Positions 1 to 12,454 of a stretch of 64,000 nt of DNA are shown in pieces (position 1 is the first letter of the stretch; every line of letters starts with the position of its first letter). The position numbers and the translations under genes were made by a program. Source of the stretch: Cladophialophora immunda (lineage: Eukaryota; Ascomycota; Eurotiomycetes; Chaetothyriales; Herpotrichiellaceae); NCBI RefSeq assembly GCF_000835495.1, contig NW_015622547.1, positions 1,240,001-1,304,000 on the forward strand. The letters are read 5' to 3'. Under the pieces are notes generated by a model. It worked only from the letters and a program-made list of their open reading frames with translations, ran no database searches and was not told the origin of the DNA.

Positions 1-1007
1 GTCTGTCTATCAATAGTCTTTCTCCTCACAGATAAAAAAAAAACTCTGCGAACATATCCACCTACCTGCTCGTATACTACTCTGCTCTAGCCCCTTCCTC
101 CACCACGGAACAACGCGCACTCGATGGACCGGATCCAGTATTTAGCTACCTGACGAGTTGATGTACCTACTCGTACATAGTAAGTCAATGCGGGTACAGA
201 CGCGGTTCCGTCGTGCACCCAGCGTTCGGCGCCACCACTACCCGAAGCACCTCCCCTCCAATGCCTTCGCCCCAGGAGTAGAGGCTTTTTCGTTGTTTGC
301 AAAAGTCCCATTTCTGCTACGCGCACACACACCCCTACTCGGTCCTCCGCCATGGCTTGGACGAAGTACCTATCAAGAGCTATTGACATACCTAGGTACC
401 TAGCGCGCCATCACAGCCAGTCACCCAACGGGGGGGGAGGGGGGGAGGTGGAAAAGTTCAAAGCTCCAGGGATCAAAAGAGACAGTCTACAACAGCCACA
501 TACATACCGGGTAACAGTGGTAGGCACATATCTCCCATACAAGGACCCCGCGACACGCGACGCGAGTTCTTGGTGGTTGACTTGCCCGAGCAAAAGCCGT
601 CGGTGCCACCACCACCACTTGATTGCGCCGCCGCCCCCACGATCGTCCTTCGTCGCCGTCCTTGAAATCGACGACGGTTGTGCGTTCCGTCGTGGCTGGG
701 CCCAAAGGGCTCCGTGGGTGGGCAGCAGAGCAGCATTGCGCCACGAGTTCGTTCGCCAAGTCACATCTCGTCGCCGCTAACTACATACCTATGTACCTAC
801 AATCTAGCTTCCTACAACGTCTAGCCACAGAGTAGCTACTATTACTGACGAAAGTCTTATTTGCGTGCCCGGCGTTCTACAGTATGTACCTAACCCTCCC
901 GACTCGCACGGACATAGTCTACATCCCTTCTTTCCATCCATTGATCCGGTCGTCCCGGTTCCGGTCCTCGAGACAAAGAAGCGAGGGGGTTGAGCAACCC
1001 GTGATTT

Positions 1008-1025
1008 TACCTACCTACCTACCTA
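1008..1025. repeat. TACC microsatellite
   Basis: About 4.5 tandem copies of TACC are read directly from the sequence. The same motif recurs as isolated TACCTACCTA blocks elsewhere in the first kilobase. Confidence 0.85.
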
Positions 1026-1574
1026 ACAAACCGAACGACAACCATTGTCCCTGCGCACATGGCGATATGCAAGACGTGCAAAGTTCGGCTCTACAGAAAA
1101 GGTTTCACTCCTTCAAGGCGATTCGTGTAATGGTTCTTTGTGTAACAAGTAAAATCAAATCACCGCTTCCTTTCTCCCCTTCGCCGCTCCCGCTCTCCAG
1201 GGTACCGACCTCTGCATGGGCCACGGGCTCCATGGCGGAACAAACCCCCAGCGGCCCCGAGGAGTTCTTTGTGTCAACGACGGCCCTGGAACATCAACGT
1301 CCTGTATGTAACCATGGCATGCCTCCCCTTTCTCCACCTGCCCCCGGCCTCCGGTCTCCGGGTCGTCCGTCACCCCTCTCGTACACCCACAACCCAGAGC
1401 CCACGGCGCGTAGAGAACAGGCTAAATGGACGGGCAGGGGACTGTTTCTTCGTGGGGGGTGAAATCGTCGTGGAAACCCCAGAAGAGATATTACTCCGTG
1501 GAGGAGTGGGGGGTTTGAGTCGCCCATTTGGGGGTTTGTGAGCGCATGGTGAAACTACAAGGAAGCAAGCGGGC

Positions 1575-1596
1575 AGAGAGAGAGAGAGAGAGAGAG
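1575..1596. repeat. (AG)11 dinucleotide repeat
   Basis: There are eleven uninterrupted AG units. On the minus strand the repeat is translated as a Ser-Leu run inside a spurious 278-codon frame. Confidence 0.9.
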
Positions 1597-3956
1597 GGCA
1601 AAAAATCGCATGTGCTTTCTGGTTCTTGAGTTTGGACTTTGCCACGAACAAGTCGATGCCAATGTCCGCTAGCCATGTAGGTAGGCAGGCGCTGAGGCGG
1701 CAGGGCAGAGATGTATCGCTGCGGAGGAAATATGGATAGTTAACTGCGTTTTTGTATTTCTTGCTTGGACCTACTATTTCGGTGGCCCAAACCGTCGCTT
1801 TGGCTTTTTTTGGGCCTCCAAGTTGCCCATTGTCTAGAGATTGAAAACTCTCACCTTCTCTCCTCTCTGCTTTTACAGACGGTACCGCATCGTCAAGCGC
1901 GACGGTGAAGCGTCGCAGGTGGTGGTAGACGGTGGTCGCCTCATCCTCGCGATGGCCCTGCCTCCATGGGCAAAAGACCCGTGGGCGGGGACGAATCCAC
2001 CCGGCCTGACGTGAATAACCATGGCCGAAAAGGTTTTCGATTCCAGATTCGCCCTCGATATGGTTTTGTTTTTTGGCATGAGGAGTCGTGGGGTGGAATC
2101 TAGTCCACCTTGGCTCGCGTAGCAGTGGAGGTTGGGAACCAAAGGGCCGCCTGTTCCCTCGTGCGACTGTGTCGATCACGACATCATCCGGCATCATGAT
2201 CATCATGAATTTCTCCTGGCCTCGTCTTGTCTGTGGCTGGCAGAAATGGCGAGATTGTGGTGTCCAGCATCCTCATGAGTAGGTAAGAAATACTCCGGCG
2301 GGGATCAGGCAGTGGGTGTGGTGAGACAAGCCTCAACCTTGCAACGGGCGGTGCTGTTCCAAAGGTTTTAGTCGAAAGATTCCCCAAAAGAACTTACAGG
2401 AGCAAATTGCTCGATCGTCGCGGTACCATGTTTTTTCGCCATCGCGATGTCTTGCATCAGGTTCTTTTGCCCCCTCCCCGGTAGGCAAATTTTCATCTCT
2501 CAGCCAAAGTCAGTCGCCAATCACCACTCCCCCCAACGGTGAAGCCACTGCCATTGAACCGCCCGGGGCAGAGCTGGGGCTTTTTGCCTCGTCGTCGATC
2601 CGAACACGTGAAGGTTCACTCCGCCCCCCCGTTGCCTTTCCACTGCGCCAAAGAGGATTTTAGCAGTGTCAAACGTGGGCCATGAAAGACATGCGAGCGA
2701 CAGATGGTGACACCAACGACCAGCCTCAGCTTCCCACTGTCCAGTCCAGGCTTTCAAAATCCTTGCAAGGAAACCTTGACCCCCCCCGACCCCTTCTCCT
2801 CCTCCTCTACTATCATCTCCTGATGTGTTGCGTGCCTGTTGATCTCATTACGTACGAGCTTCTCGATTACAGCACGTATGATCCTCCCTGCGCAAAAAAC
2901 CCTGACCTCTCCAAACCACCTGTCAATCCGGGTTAGAGTTCAAACGTGGCCCTTATCGTTTTGGCTCGTTGCTCGGAGGTTACAGAAGCCAGCATCCGTC
3001 ATCTGTGTGCAGAGAAAGCTACGAACCACGAACCAACCTGTCGCGCTGGTCGTGCACCCTTTTCCCCGCAAAAATTGGGACGACGGCGTGGGCGCTACTG
3101 GAAACCAAAGCGTCCAATGAGCAGAGAGACATGCCGGTGCTGCTTCAAAGCGTACAAGGGGGCCGGGCCATATGGAGACCTGCAAATCAAAAAGTCTAGA
3201 AATGCCAATTCGGGCAGGAGCAAAGAGTCTGGACCAACCGCCATCAGCAGATCGGGGGCAATCGGGGGGTGTGACATTCCATTTGATACAACTCCTCTCG
3301 GGCACGTCATGCGTTTATTTGTTCGTGCTATCAAGTGGAATGGCGATACGGCTATCCCTCATTTCCCCCTGTACTGTGTACTGTGCTATGTAGAAGCATG
3401 TTGACGGGCGTGATCGTCCTGGGGAAACCGAGGCCCGAGCATCTTCCATCACCACCAGTGGTGTTGTTCGGTGAGCACTGCGCAATTGCGCACGCGAGCA
3501 TCCCGTCTTCACATGCGCCACCTCAGCCTGCGGTTTCTCCCGACCTCGTCTCTCTCCACAACCTGCTCATGTCCTCGTAGGTTTCCACCTTCTCTTCTAT
3601 TGATACCGCTAACCGTCTATATGTTTCGCCAGAATCCGATCTCACTTCCCCAGCCTTGTCCGAGTTCGTCCGATCCAAAGTCCCCGACCCAAACCGTCTT
3701 TCATATATACAAGGCTGCGCGTATCTCCCCAGATTGCTGCAGTCATCTGACTCTGATGTAGAGCATTCCTAGATTCCATATTCAATTTCCGGCCAAGGTG
3801 TGGTCCTGTAAACCTCGTCATGGAGGACTCGGTTTGCGCCCCAGCCTGGTACCGTCATTAGGTCGTAAGGTTGTAAAATTCCCAAAAACGCCGCGCTATG
3901 CTGCTGGACAAAACATCGTAGAAAATTTTCCCACCCAAATTTGGTCGCGTAGCTTT

Positions 3957-5639
3957 TTATCTTCGGTTCCAGCCCACATTCCATACCACATGGGCAATAT
4001 CTCTGAAAGTATTCACGGCATACATGGCCTGGCCGAAAAGCGTGTTGTTCATGGCCACCTCGTCCTCGTTTTCGTCGTATGGCATAAACATACCAGATTC
4101 GGTGCGTCTCATCATAGGGTGGCCATCGTTGTCGTCATCCTCTTCGTCGTAAGGGGACCGTTCGTCCCCAAAGGAAGACTGAGGTTGCCACGGCTCATCC
4201 ACCACTTCCGGATCGTCGTCAATAAGGAAATTCTGGTTTGGCCTAGGAGGCCGCAAGGTCTCCTGTGATGGTGAGGGTGATAGCTTTCGTCCATTGGGCC
4301 AAAATCCATTCGGAGGTTTAGGTATCTCATGAGGTTCGGGTGTATCAGTCCTGTATTTCAACGTAGTGGATGGCAGCGGCACAATGGTCTTCGAATCGTT
4401 GCTGAAACTGCCACGGGGTGTTGTTCGACCGCTGCCCCGTCCCGATCGTTGAGCCGGGGCCATCATTAAGCCACAATCATCGTCCTCGTCATCCTCGAGT
4501 ATTACGTCTTCTTCGTCGGGTTTGTCATCATCTTCCGAATCAATAGCCTGCACTTGCCTGACCTCTTCGTCGAATAAGACGTGCTTACACTCTGACGGGG
4601 TCGGTACGTCAAAAGCGAAAGAAGATCGCGGTCCACTGAAACCAGGCGTCTCATTTTCGGCAGGGGTGTTGACCACCGAACTGTCGTATCGTGGGAGAAC
4701 AAATTCGGAATTGCCTCGTCTCAGGATCGGGCGTCCGCTGGCTGGGCTGGACTGCTGTATCCGGATGATATCTCCCGCTCTCTGTAATAGGGAATGCTGT
4801 GATCTGGATCGTTCCAAGATGACTGCCGAAGCCGATTTCTTTTTGAGGATGGGCTTTTTCGAGACAAAGGAAGATGAATGAGATAATCTGCTGGGGGGAG
4901 GAGATGTGTTGGTCATGGATTGAGAGACACTGCCGTGCGTCTGCAGCGGACCGTACAGCCAAGTCACGTCACAATCCTTCAGCCAATTGAGAGTCTCTGG
5001 CGAAACTGTTTTGAGGTGATTTTTGGCCTTCATCCACGATCTCCAAGAAGCATTCTCCAGCCGAGTGCCGTTGGTAAGACTGCCTCGCCTGTGAACCACG
5101 TAGCTCCACGACCTCCAGATCTCTTCCTCTTTCCATTCATGAGAGAGGTAGTCAACGTGTCTCGTAGGTTCCACTTCTATTGATTGGTCGTCCTGCGTCT
5201 TCCTCCCCGCGAGGGAGGTGTCGTCCGTAGGAGGACTCGGTATCTGGGTTGTCATATCATCATGTTGGTCGGCCGAGACCCGAGCGTCCTGGCTTGGTTT
5301 GCTGGCCAAGTCAGAGGCCCCAAAGGCAGGGAATGCCATATCGTCATCTTCGTCCATCAGGTCCCTGTGATCCAGGGACAAGCAACTAGCCGGTGTGGAG
5401 GCATTAGAATCCCGTCGCGAGGAATAGGTCAATTGAGGGGAAGAGGGCGCGGTCGAGGGGCCGGAGTCAGGATAAACCTTGTCATAGTCGTGGCGAGAGT
5501 AGGGGGAGGTTTGGGACTGGAGTTGACCGCAAGATATTGAAGTGTCTAGAGAGGATAGATCAGGATAAGAGCTAGAGTGTATGGGACTCGACGAGAAATG
5601 CGAGGCTCCAGGAAGAGGTGCCTGTAGAACGGTCGTCAT
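3957..5639 (-). CDS. Reg1/Hex2-type PP1 regulatory subunit
   Basis: Single-exon gene, 560 aa, counted from the first ATG at 5639; the frame also opens three codons upstream, but only with GTG. Seen: a low-complexity Ser/Pro-rich N-terminus, then a Trp-rich conserved block at about residues 166-228 (HEWKEEEIWRSW, ASWRSWMKAKNHL, TWLYGPL) that matches the fungal DUF1752/Reg1 region. An RVxF-type docking motif KHVLF lies at 352-356 and is followed by acidic residues. A long Asp/Glu-rich segment comes next (EEDVILEDDEDDD), and the C-terminus ends MYAVNTFRDIAHVVWNVGW. Known of the family: Reg1 targets the Glc7 type-1 phosphatase to Snf1 in glucose repression. Inferred: the same phosphatase-targeting role here. 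It faces away from TMA22 across 5.6 kb without a supportable gene. No frame breaks were seen. Confidence 0.85.
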   Translation of the reverse strand: MTTVLQAPLPGASHFSSSPIHSSSYPDLSSLDTSISCGQLQSQTSPYSRHDYDKVYPDSGPSTAPSSPQLTYSSRRDSNASTPASCLSLDHRDLMDEDDDMAFPAFGASDLASKPSQDARVSADQHDDMTTQIPSPPTDDTSLAGRKTQDDQSIEVEPTRHVDYLSHEWKEEEIWRSWSYVVHRRGSLTNGTRLENASWRSWMKAKNHLKTVSPETLNWLKDCDVTWLYGPLQTHGSVSQSMTNTSPPPSRLSHSSSFVSKKPILKKKSASAVILERSRSQHSLLQRAGDIIRIQQSSPASGRPILRRGNSEFVLPRYDSSVVNTPAENETPGFSGPRSSFAFDVPTPSECKHVLFDEEVRQVQAIDSEDDDKPDEEDVILEDDEDDDCGLMMAPAQRSGRGSGRTTPRGSFSNDSKTIVPLPSTTLKYRTDTPEPHEIPKPPNGFWPNGRKLSPSPSQETLRPPRPNQNFLIDDDPEVVDEPWQPQSSFGDERSPYDEEDDDNDGHPMMRRTESGMFMPYDENEDEVAMNNTLFGQAMYAVNTFRDIAHVVWNVGWNRR

Positions 5640-8600
5640 GAGTGGCACTTCATGAGCCTTTTGATCGAGTTTCCTTGATATTGAGGAGGTTTGCCTGGGG
5701 TGGGAGATATGCTATACACTGTAGCTAAGTGGCGTAGATCAGGTCGGTATAGGTTCAGAATTGAGGACCGAAGGAGGAGGGCTTCTGCTCAGGCAGTTCG
5801 TCCCAGGTCTTCTTTGTCGGCAGAGTTTGCTGTGCTTGTAATCTGTGGGCAGGTCTTTGAACTGAGGAGATTGCTTTCGCAATATTTCGGTTACGCAAAC
5901 CGACGTGTATCGGACAGCCTAGTATAGAACTAGAATATGACCGGCAATTGGAGGTGAATGGTAAAAGGGTACAGCGCCTGGAGGGGGGGGCGGTTAGGGC
6001 GGACGATGGGGGGGGTTTAGAACGATCTGCGAGGACGCAGAGAGGGTTGAGAGAAGAGAAGAGATCGAGGATCAAGCGGCGTGGATTTGCAGGTTTGACA
6101 TTGGAAGCGAGAGCAGAAAAAAGAGGCGTTGCAAGATGTGTGGAAGGATAGATGTGGAGTTTCAAAGGTTGTAGCGAGATGTATGTCGCGGCTGTGTGGA
6201 TGGATGGAAAAATTGAGTGAGCGTGGAAACTGTGGGCAGACTGCAGGCTGGAGTGGGGGAATCGACCTGGAGGAGGGACTGAGTCTCGAAGGATTCGATC
6301 AGAGCGAGGGGTTACCGACTACCCTTAGCGGCGCTATGCCCACCTGCTGTCCACCTGCTGCCCAGGGGGGGAGAGGGGGGGAGTGGTCCTGCTTAGGTGC
6401 CACCAAAGGGCCTAGCAGTCTCTTAGGTGCTTAGGGGCCGGGTGGGAGGCGACAAAGACGATAATTGTTGAAGCACCCGCCCAGCCCGCGTCGAACGGTG
6501 GAGACGGGCTGCCAAAAAGGCCAACCACAAGGCCAACTACGACGGGAGAGCAAGAGGGAGAGTGCTCGGCTTCCCGAACGCCCGTGCAAGCTACGAGGCA
6601 ACCCTCCAGAGCTCAGCAGACCTGGGCCTGGGTTATTGTCCGGGGGACCCGACTCTGGAGGAATGCCCCAAAAGTTGATTTGAGTTGCATACCTCTCCCA
6701 CCTGTTGAGGAAAGGTACGTGGGCATGCCGCAATTTGAGTGGCTTGGGACTGGTCGGATATGACAGTGATGCTGCAGGGTGCAGGCTCATGGCAGAAATG
6801 CCGCCTAAACAAACTTGGCCGCGTGGGAGGGAGGAAGAAGAGGCTGCTAAAATGACCCGGATGGTGGTTTAGATAATGCCATCCATGGATCAGGGCTGGG
6901 TGGAGGCAAACCCCGAGCGCAGGCGGGAGATGAAGGAGGGGGACATCCTGGTCCAAGCGTGATTGGACCAGCCATAGGCATACCTAGATACAAGTCGCTA
7001 CTCGTCCTGGCCGACAGGGAAGTCACCTGTAGCGAATATCAGCGAGGCTTTGTCCGAGGCGAGAATTGCCCATGGGAAAAAGCCTGTGAGTAGGAGAGTT
7101 CCAGAGTCCCTATAATTGGGCGGTCAGGCAAAAACAATTAAATGGGGTGGCACGGGTGGTTGGTGAGTGACACACGGTGAGATGAGGTGTGAAATGACGA
7201 TGACGACCCCCTCGCGGCCAATAATCACTGGCGGGGAATGATCTTCCGAAGTAGATGCGGTTGAGTATTGAGCAGTGAGACCCGAGTAAGCAATCGGTAC
7301 CTCGAGTCCCATATAACTTTCGCTTACGCACAAGGTATTTTTAAGTTGAGTTCTCACACCGCAGATCAGATCGAGCATGATTACCTGAGCAAGGCAATTC
7401 CCATCTTCTCCCGTCATGGCTGTCTGTCAGAATCTGCCATTATTGTTATTATTCTTCCCTCGGTGCCGCCCTGCAGACGGCGGGCAACATTCATGTCACT
7501 GCCCACCACTACATCCACCCTGCATTGACAGCTTCATGTCCCTTGTCGTTTCATTCTCTGGCATATGGCCCTCGCTCTCGCTCTTTCCCCGCTTCCATGC
7601 TGGTCTCTTGGTCTCTTGGTCTCTTGGTATCCGGGTCGCTGTACCCCTCCTTCACCCTCCATCGCAAAGCAACCATCTCCTCTGCAACCAAGACGCAACA
7701 CCCCACGTTCCTCCCACTGATGATGCGGCACACCTGCAAGCCACACACCCCGAATCCTGCGTCGGATAATTCAACCAGCCCTTCTATCCGACCTAATCAT
7801 ATGGAACTTGCCTTTGGCCGCTGCCGCTGCTGCTGCTCTCCGGTTCCAAAGGAGCCCACGGTAACAATGGCTCTTGGCTAAGCTGATGGAACTCAGGGGT
7901 CGCACCACTTTTCTCGTGTTCAAAGCTCCGTCTAAACATGACCTGGCCAGAAACATCTTTCTCTGCTGCCACCGACGACTACAGACTACCTCCTGCTATG
8001 AAATTTTATCATTTGGTCCACCCGGCATGCATCCCACTCTGCGTCGCAACCATGAGCCACAGCTACGGATGCGCCACCCGAAAATTTCCTGATATTGCTT
8101 TCGCTAAGACCTGAGGGCGGCACAGTAGTCCCCTTCTCACCATCCATGTCCAGGCCCAATCCCCTTGCCCACACACCTCAGGCAACGAACTGGATGGAAT
8201 ACCGCAGCTCAGTGCATAAAATTCCTTCACGGCAGTCGTATAACGCCGTCCAGTAAGATCACGTCAAAAAGACATTGGACGCTGAGGGCATCTCCGCTTG
8301 CTAAATTCAAAGAAGGCCTGTCGCCTGTAACATGCAGACATTATCCACCTCAGCGGCTTGCAAGGATATTGCATCTCTTGCCCGCCCGAACGCACCCTCT
8401 TTTGCGTTTCAACTATCTGACCATTCTGGTGCTCACACTTGCATCGCACCTCGGCAGCAGCGATTTTAATTGGCTGCTGTTTGTCCACCCTTCTGGCCGG
8501 GCTCGCGGACGGAATTTCGCATCCTGCCTCGACGCTCAACGTGCTCGATACGAGGATTGGACAATGGTGCAGAACTGTCATCAATGGCCCAGAGCCGTTG

Positions 8601-11219
8601 ACCGAGGACCAGGCCATTCCAAGCCTCATCACGCCCTTAGCCAGGAAGATTTCGTCAACTAGCTTGCATCCTTTGCCACAGTTGAGGGATATATGCACAG
8701 ACTTTTGGACAATCACCGCCTCTTTTGGCGCTGTTGACGAGGATTCTCGCTGACAGTTCATTCGACGAAATGTCACGTCCTCCGAACCCACGCCAATGAT
8801 GACGAGAAATGTCCGCTGATAAGGCTTTGCTGAAAGGGTCTCAAAATGGGAGATCAACAGACAACAAACGCTGATACTACAGACCCTATCTAGGAAGGCA
8901 GACCAAATTGAGAATGTCACCATTCAGAAAATCATTCGTATCTCTCGACGACGGCACGGCTGAGTGTCAATGTGCCGCATTTTTCATCCATATGATCCTA
9001 GGATGGCCTCCGTCCGTTTCGGCCGGCAACGAGCGTGATTGAAGTTTCTTAGCAAACCCGGCGTCAATGTTTTGAGCATTACCCAAGTTGAAAGCCTAAG
9101 CGTCGAGGGACAATCTCTGATAGCTAAGCGCCCGCAAGCCCCATCCGAACGAGGCTTATAGCATTCACAAAACGTGCTGAGAGGGATCTGGTGCTCCTAC
9201 TGATGACCTCGAGACCCTCAGGGTGGCCCATTGATCTCTATATACGGAAATGTTGATCCTGCTGCAGGGCTTGTCAGGTCCATATAAGCTGATTGATAGG
9301 TGTCCGCGAGCCCAGTTCTGGCTTAGGTGAACGAGATTCGCTTTGACACTTGGGCTGGCCGCTTAATGCATGTCAGCAATGAAGGTGTGGGTGAAACTTT
9401 CTCTGTTGCATGGCATTGTACAATCGAGAAGACTGCGAGTGTCGCTGTACAAGGTACAGGTCTCCCAATGGCATACACATCTGGGCATCACTACCTTCTC
9501 TGCATCATGCCACGGGTTGCCACCCTTGGCGAGCCCATTCTGAAGACGGGGACGACACTCGAATGTTTTGTAACGTTATACTCTTGCAAACCCCTGTTCC
9601 TTGATGAGTCTGCATTGACCATCGCTCTGCAAACACTTTCTCTTAGAGAGAGTTGACGTGCTGTTGGAATCTCCACTGACGGCCGGGACGGGTGCTTCTA
9701 GTGCCTCCTTGTTTCCGATAGCCCACTTCCCGCAGAATATTGCTCAAGGGATCAGACACTGGAGGCGTAACTACTCGTCTGTCGGCATGGCCTCAAGTGC
9801 GCGAGTCTTGTTGTGCGCGTCGACTGTTGACAGCACACCACTAAAGCACCCAGATAGTCCTAGGTGACGCACGAGTGAGGGGTGCTGGGGGCGAGGCTGG
9901 AGACGTACTTGGACAAGGAGGAAAGGCGGATGATCCACAGAGGTACCAATTTTGGCATATGCTAAATAACCATGACTTACGGAACCCAGTCTACTTTCAG
10001 GACTAGGCTTCGCCGACTTGTTCCGTCCTCTAACCTGCCTGTGCAGTGCTGGAGAAAGCCTGGACCCTTGGCTTTCATGCGGCGGGTGCCGTTGCCAGAG
10101 ATAGTGCGTTGTGGCAACTGTATCTCAACCCTCGGAATGGGCCAAACCTTTGACATGGCTTGAGAAAATATCTCTCAGGCAACCAAAAGTCGACATTGAG
10201 GAGCCCCAAGATGTGATTGTGTGGAGGAGTCCACTGCAGCTGATGTGGACTCTCGTGCGTTGGGGGGACTGGAGACAGAGAGGACTTGATCCATCTGCAA
10301 GTGATCGATGCACGTCCGTTGATTCTTTCGTCACGACTGTTGTGGGCCTCGCATGGGAAAACTGGAGACAGGAGCACTCATCCACGTCGATCTATCAAGA
10401 ATGGCTTCTTCCTGTCGTTCGAGTCTCCTGGTGAGCTGTCATATCTGTGTGTCAAACACCGAGGGCAGGTGGCTTGAGACTGGAACAGTGGAGAACCTCG
10501 CAGTCGGCAATTCTCATGGCAAAAAGCCTCATAATTACCAGCAGACTCGATACGAGACTGCAGCGTCTCGCCAGGGGGGCGCGAATATCACCTTTGGGAG
10601 GACCACTTCGTGTCAGAGACACGGACCACAACATGGTCCCTCGTGTGAAAATAATCCCAAGGCTTAACCGAAAGGGAATGAGTTTGATGAAATGGGAGAA
10701 GAGGGGGTCAGATAAAGCTGCGTAACACCGGGGTAATGTTGATAACACTGGAGACATGGCGCAACAGCTTCGAATCATCTCAAGTGGCTGGATCCCTGTC
10801 GTCTTCATGGGGACGCTGCATCTCGAACACGCCCCTTGCAACTTGCACGTGAAAATCAGTCGAGATATGCAGATCAACGAGTCAATGGGCGAAGTCAGAT
10901 ATCGTGGGATTTTCATTTTCTGGCAGTGAGTCAGCAAAGGCTGGAGGCCCAAACATGTGACATTCAACAGGCTTGTCCATCCGAAGATTTACCGCATACG
11001 GTTTGGCTTGGCAATCATCCTCCCGCTGCACCACCACGACCAGTGACGCCCAAAGGGTCCAGCAGACTGCGAGTGTGACCGTGCAGTGTTGTATCCGAGT
11101 TGATGAGTGGCCGAGACATTTTGCGACAAGCCACATGCAACACCACTGTCGGCGGAATCTATCATTAACCACAGGTGTGACTTGAGTACCTTAATCGTGG
11201 TTTTCAGCCTAAAACCCTG
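5640..11219. other. 5.6-kb interval without a supportable gene
   Basis: This is the shared upstream region of the Reg1-like gene (minus) and TMA22 (plus). It contains G-runs near 5980-6020 and 6365-6380, a CT-rich stretch near 7560-7630 with an 8-bp tandem repeat, and several unsupported open frames. The longest ATG-started frame is 8264-8923 on the minus strand (219 codons, no recognisable domain). Long untranslated leaders, a non-coding transcript or a decayed gene are all possible. I see no intron-exon chain that joins into a known protein. Confidence 0.5.
7602..7625. repeat. GGTCTCTT tandem repeat (3 copies)
   Basis: Three perfect head-to-tail copies of the 8-bp unit GGTCTCTT are followed by a partial copy (GGT). 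The array sits in a pyrimidine-rich part of the long intergenic interval. Confidence 0.9.
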
Positions 11220-12031
11220 ATGTCGGCGGAGGTCGCGACAGAGCCAGCCTCCGGTGCTGGGACTGCTGAGGGACCTTCTGCCAGAAAGGTTGTCTATTGC
11301 GGAGGTGGGCACCCATTGCATCCCGGATAGACCCAATGGATCGAGAATTGAATGCTGATGCCTAACCTGGAACTCGTACAGTTTGCACCCTTCCACCCGA
11401 AGTACGGCCTACATCTCCCAAGACACAAGTTCAAATGATGCGAACTGGCGGACAGCTAACTCAAGTTTGGACTCATTTAGTACTGCGAATTCGGCGGGAC
11501 GGTCAAAAAGTGTGAAGAATGGCTCCAGAAGAACCACCCTGACATGCACCAGAAGTTATACTCGGAAGGTTTGCGCACCCGTCGCCTCTATGTGTGTCGG
11601 AGGAGTCTAACAACAACTCTACTACAGAGGCCTTGAACGCTAATCTATCAGCTCTCTCCGTCGACGCTCAGAAAAGAGCAGAGAAAGATGCTGCCAAAAA
11701 GACTGCCAAAGCTGCCGCGGCCGAACAGCGCGAGGCGGAACGGAAAGCCGAAGCCGTCGTCCTGATAAAGCGTGTCGAACGAAACAAGCGGAAGTACGTC
11801 ACTGTGGTTTCGGGCTTGGAGGAGCATGGACTGGATTTGAAAAAGGTAGCCAAAGAGCTGGGCAAAAAATTCGCGACAGGAAGTAGTGTCACCAAGACGG
11901 CTGCGGGAGGGGAAGAGATCACTGTGCAAGGTGATGTGAGTGATGATCTGTACGACTGGTTGCTGGAGAAATATCCTGAGATACCAGAGGATAATTTGGA
12001 TATGAAGGATGATACAAAGAAGAAAGCTTGA
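11220..12031 (+). CDS. TMA22: Translation machinery-associated protein 22 (DENR homologue)
   Basis: Four exons inferred from splice signals and frame: 11220-11304, 11382-11401, 11481-11568 and 11628-12031 (198 aa). Seen: an N-terminal cysteine cluster VYCGVCTLPPEYCEFGG (from about residue 25) split across exons 1-3, then KKCEEWLQKNHPDMHQKLYS. An Ala/Lys/Glu-rich linker follows, and a SUI1/eIF1-type domain lies at about 114-185 (KRKYVTVVSGLE, LDLKKVAKELGKKFATG, ITVQGDVSDDLYDWLLEKYP). Known: Tma22/DENR pairs with Tma20/MCT-1 on the 40S subunit and acts in ribosome recycling and re-initiation. The 20-nt second exon is required: without it the cysteine motif is lost. The start ATG at 11220 is the only one giving this motif in frame. 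The gene lies 423 bp upstream of the ELMO-family gene on the same strand. Confidence 0.93.
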
Positions 12032-12454
12032 GAAGCAAGGATTGGACAACTATGTCTGAGGCTATGTGGTCGAAGGGCCGTGCTTTACAAGCCGGTAACA
12101 TGTGCTGAAATTCAGGGAGAAAGATTCTGACATGCACAAAGACAATGACCTGGATGTGAAAGTCGAGATGAAGGGAACGATATTCAGATGAAATTGTTCA
12201 CTGAGACTCAGGCAATATCCAGCTTCTTGAGTATTTGTTTCGACTTTTCCTCGGAACAAAGGACACTTGAAAACTCATCGTGGTCACCCAAAACCAACTG
12301 GTCCGGCATGCTTCACTTAGAACGTCGATAGCAACTTATCTCTGCCGCCGCTGAAAGCTGGGCTTCTCATAGCAACGTCTCCTCAATTCCCTCCCCCTTC
12401 GACAGTGCGGCGTGTTTCAAGATCACAAATCCCGTGGGTGTTGAACGGTCAAAC
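12032..12454. other. Intergenic region TMA22-ELMO gene
   Basis: 423 bp with no open frame of note. It presumably carries the TMA22 3' untranslated region and the promoter of the ELMO-family gene. No distinctive motif was seen. Confidence 0.5.

Larger units (their letters stand above)
1..3956. other. Gene-free left flank
   Basis: I see no supportable gene in this stretch. Open frames of up to 278 codons exist on both strands (for example 1370-2206 minus), but they run through microsatellites, show no recognisable domain and have no partner exons with good splice signals. The stretch holds a G-run (430-448), a TACCTAGG-like repeat near 389-402, a TACC tandem (1008-1025) and an AG dinucleotide repeat (1575-1596). 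Its right part should include the 3' untranslated region of the Reg1-like gene. Confidence 0.5.

Noticed and set aside
884..1462. 192-codon plus-strand frame
   Set aside because: Pro/Ser/Arg-rich translation without any recognisable domain, overlapping microsatellite-like sequence.
1370..2206. 278-codon minus-strand frame
   Set aside because: It runs through the AG microsatellite (giving Ser-Leu repeats), has no domain, and its composition varies abruptly.
8439..8753. Plus-strand frame with a signal-peptide-like start
   Set aside because: It opens with TTG, has no ATG at the start, and nothing downstream joins to it.
8264..8923. 219-codon ATG frame on the minus strand
   Set aside because: No motif, no splice partner; a frame of this length is not surprising in 5.6 kb of GC-balanced DNA searched on six frames. 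Mentioned only as a candidate to test.
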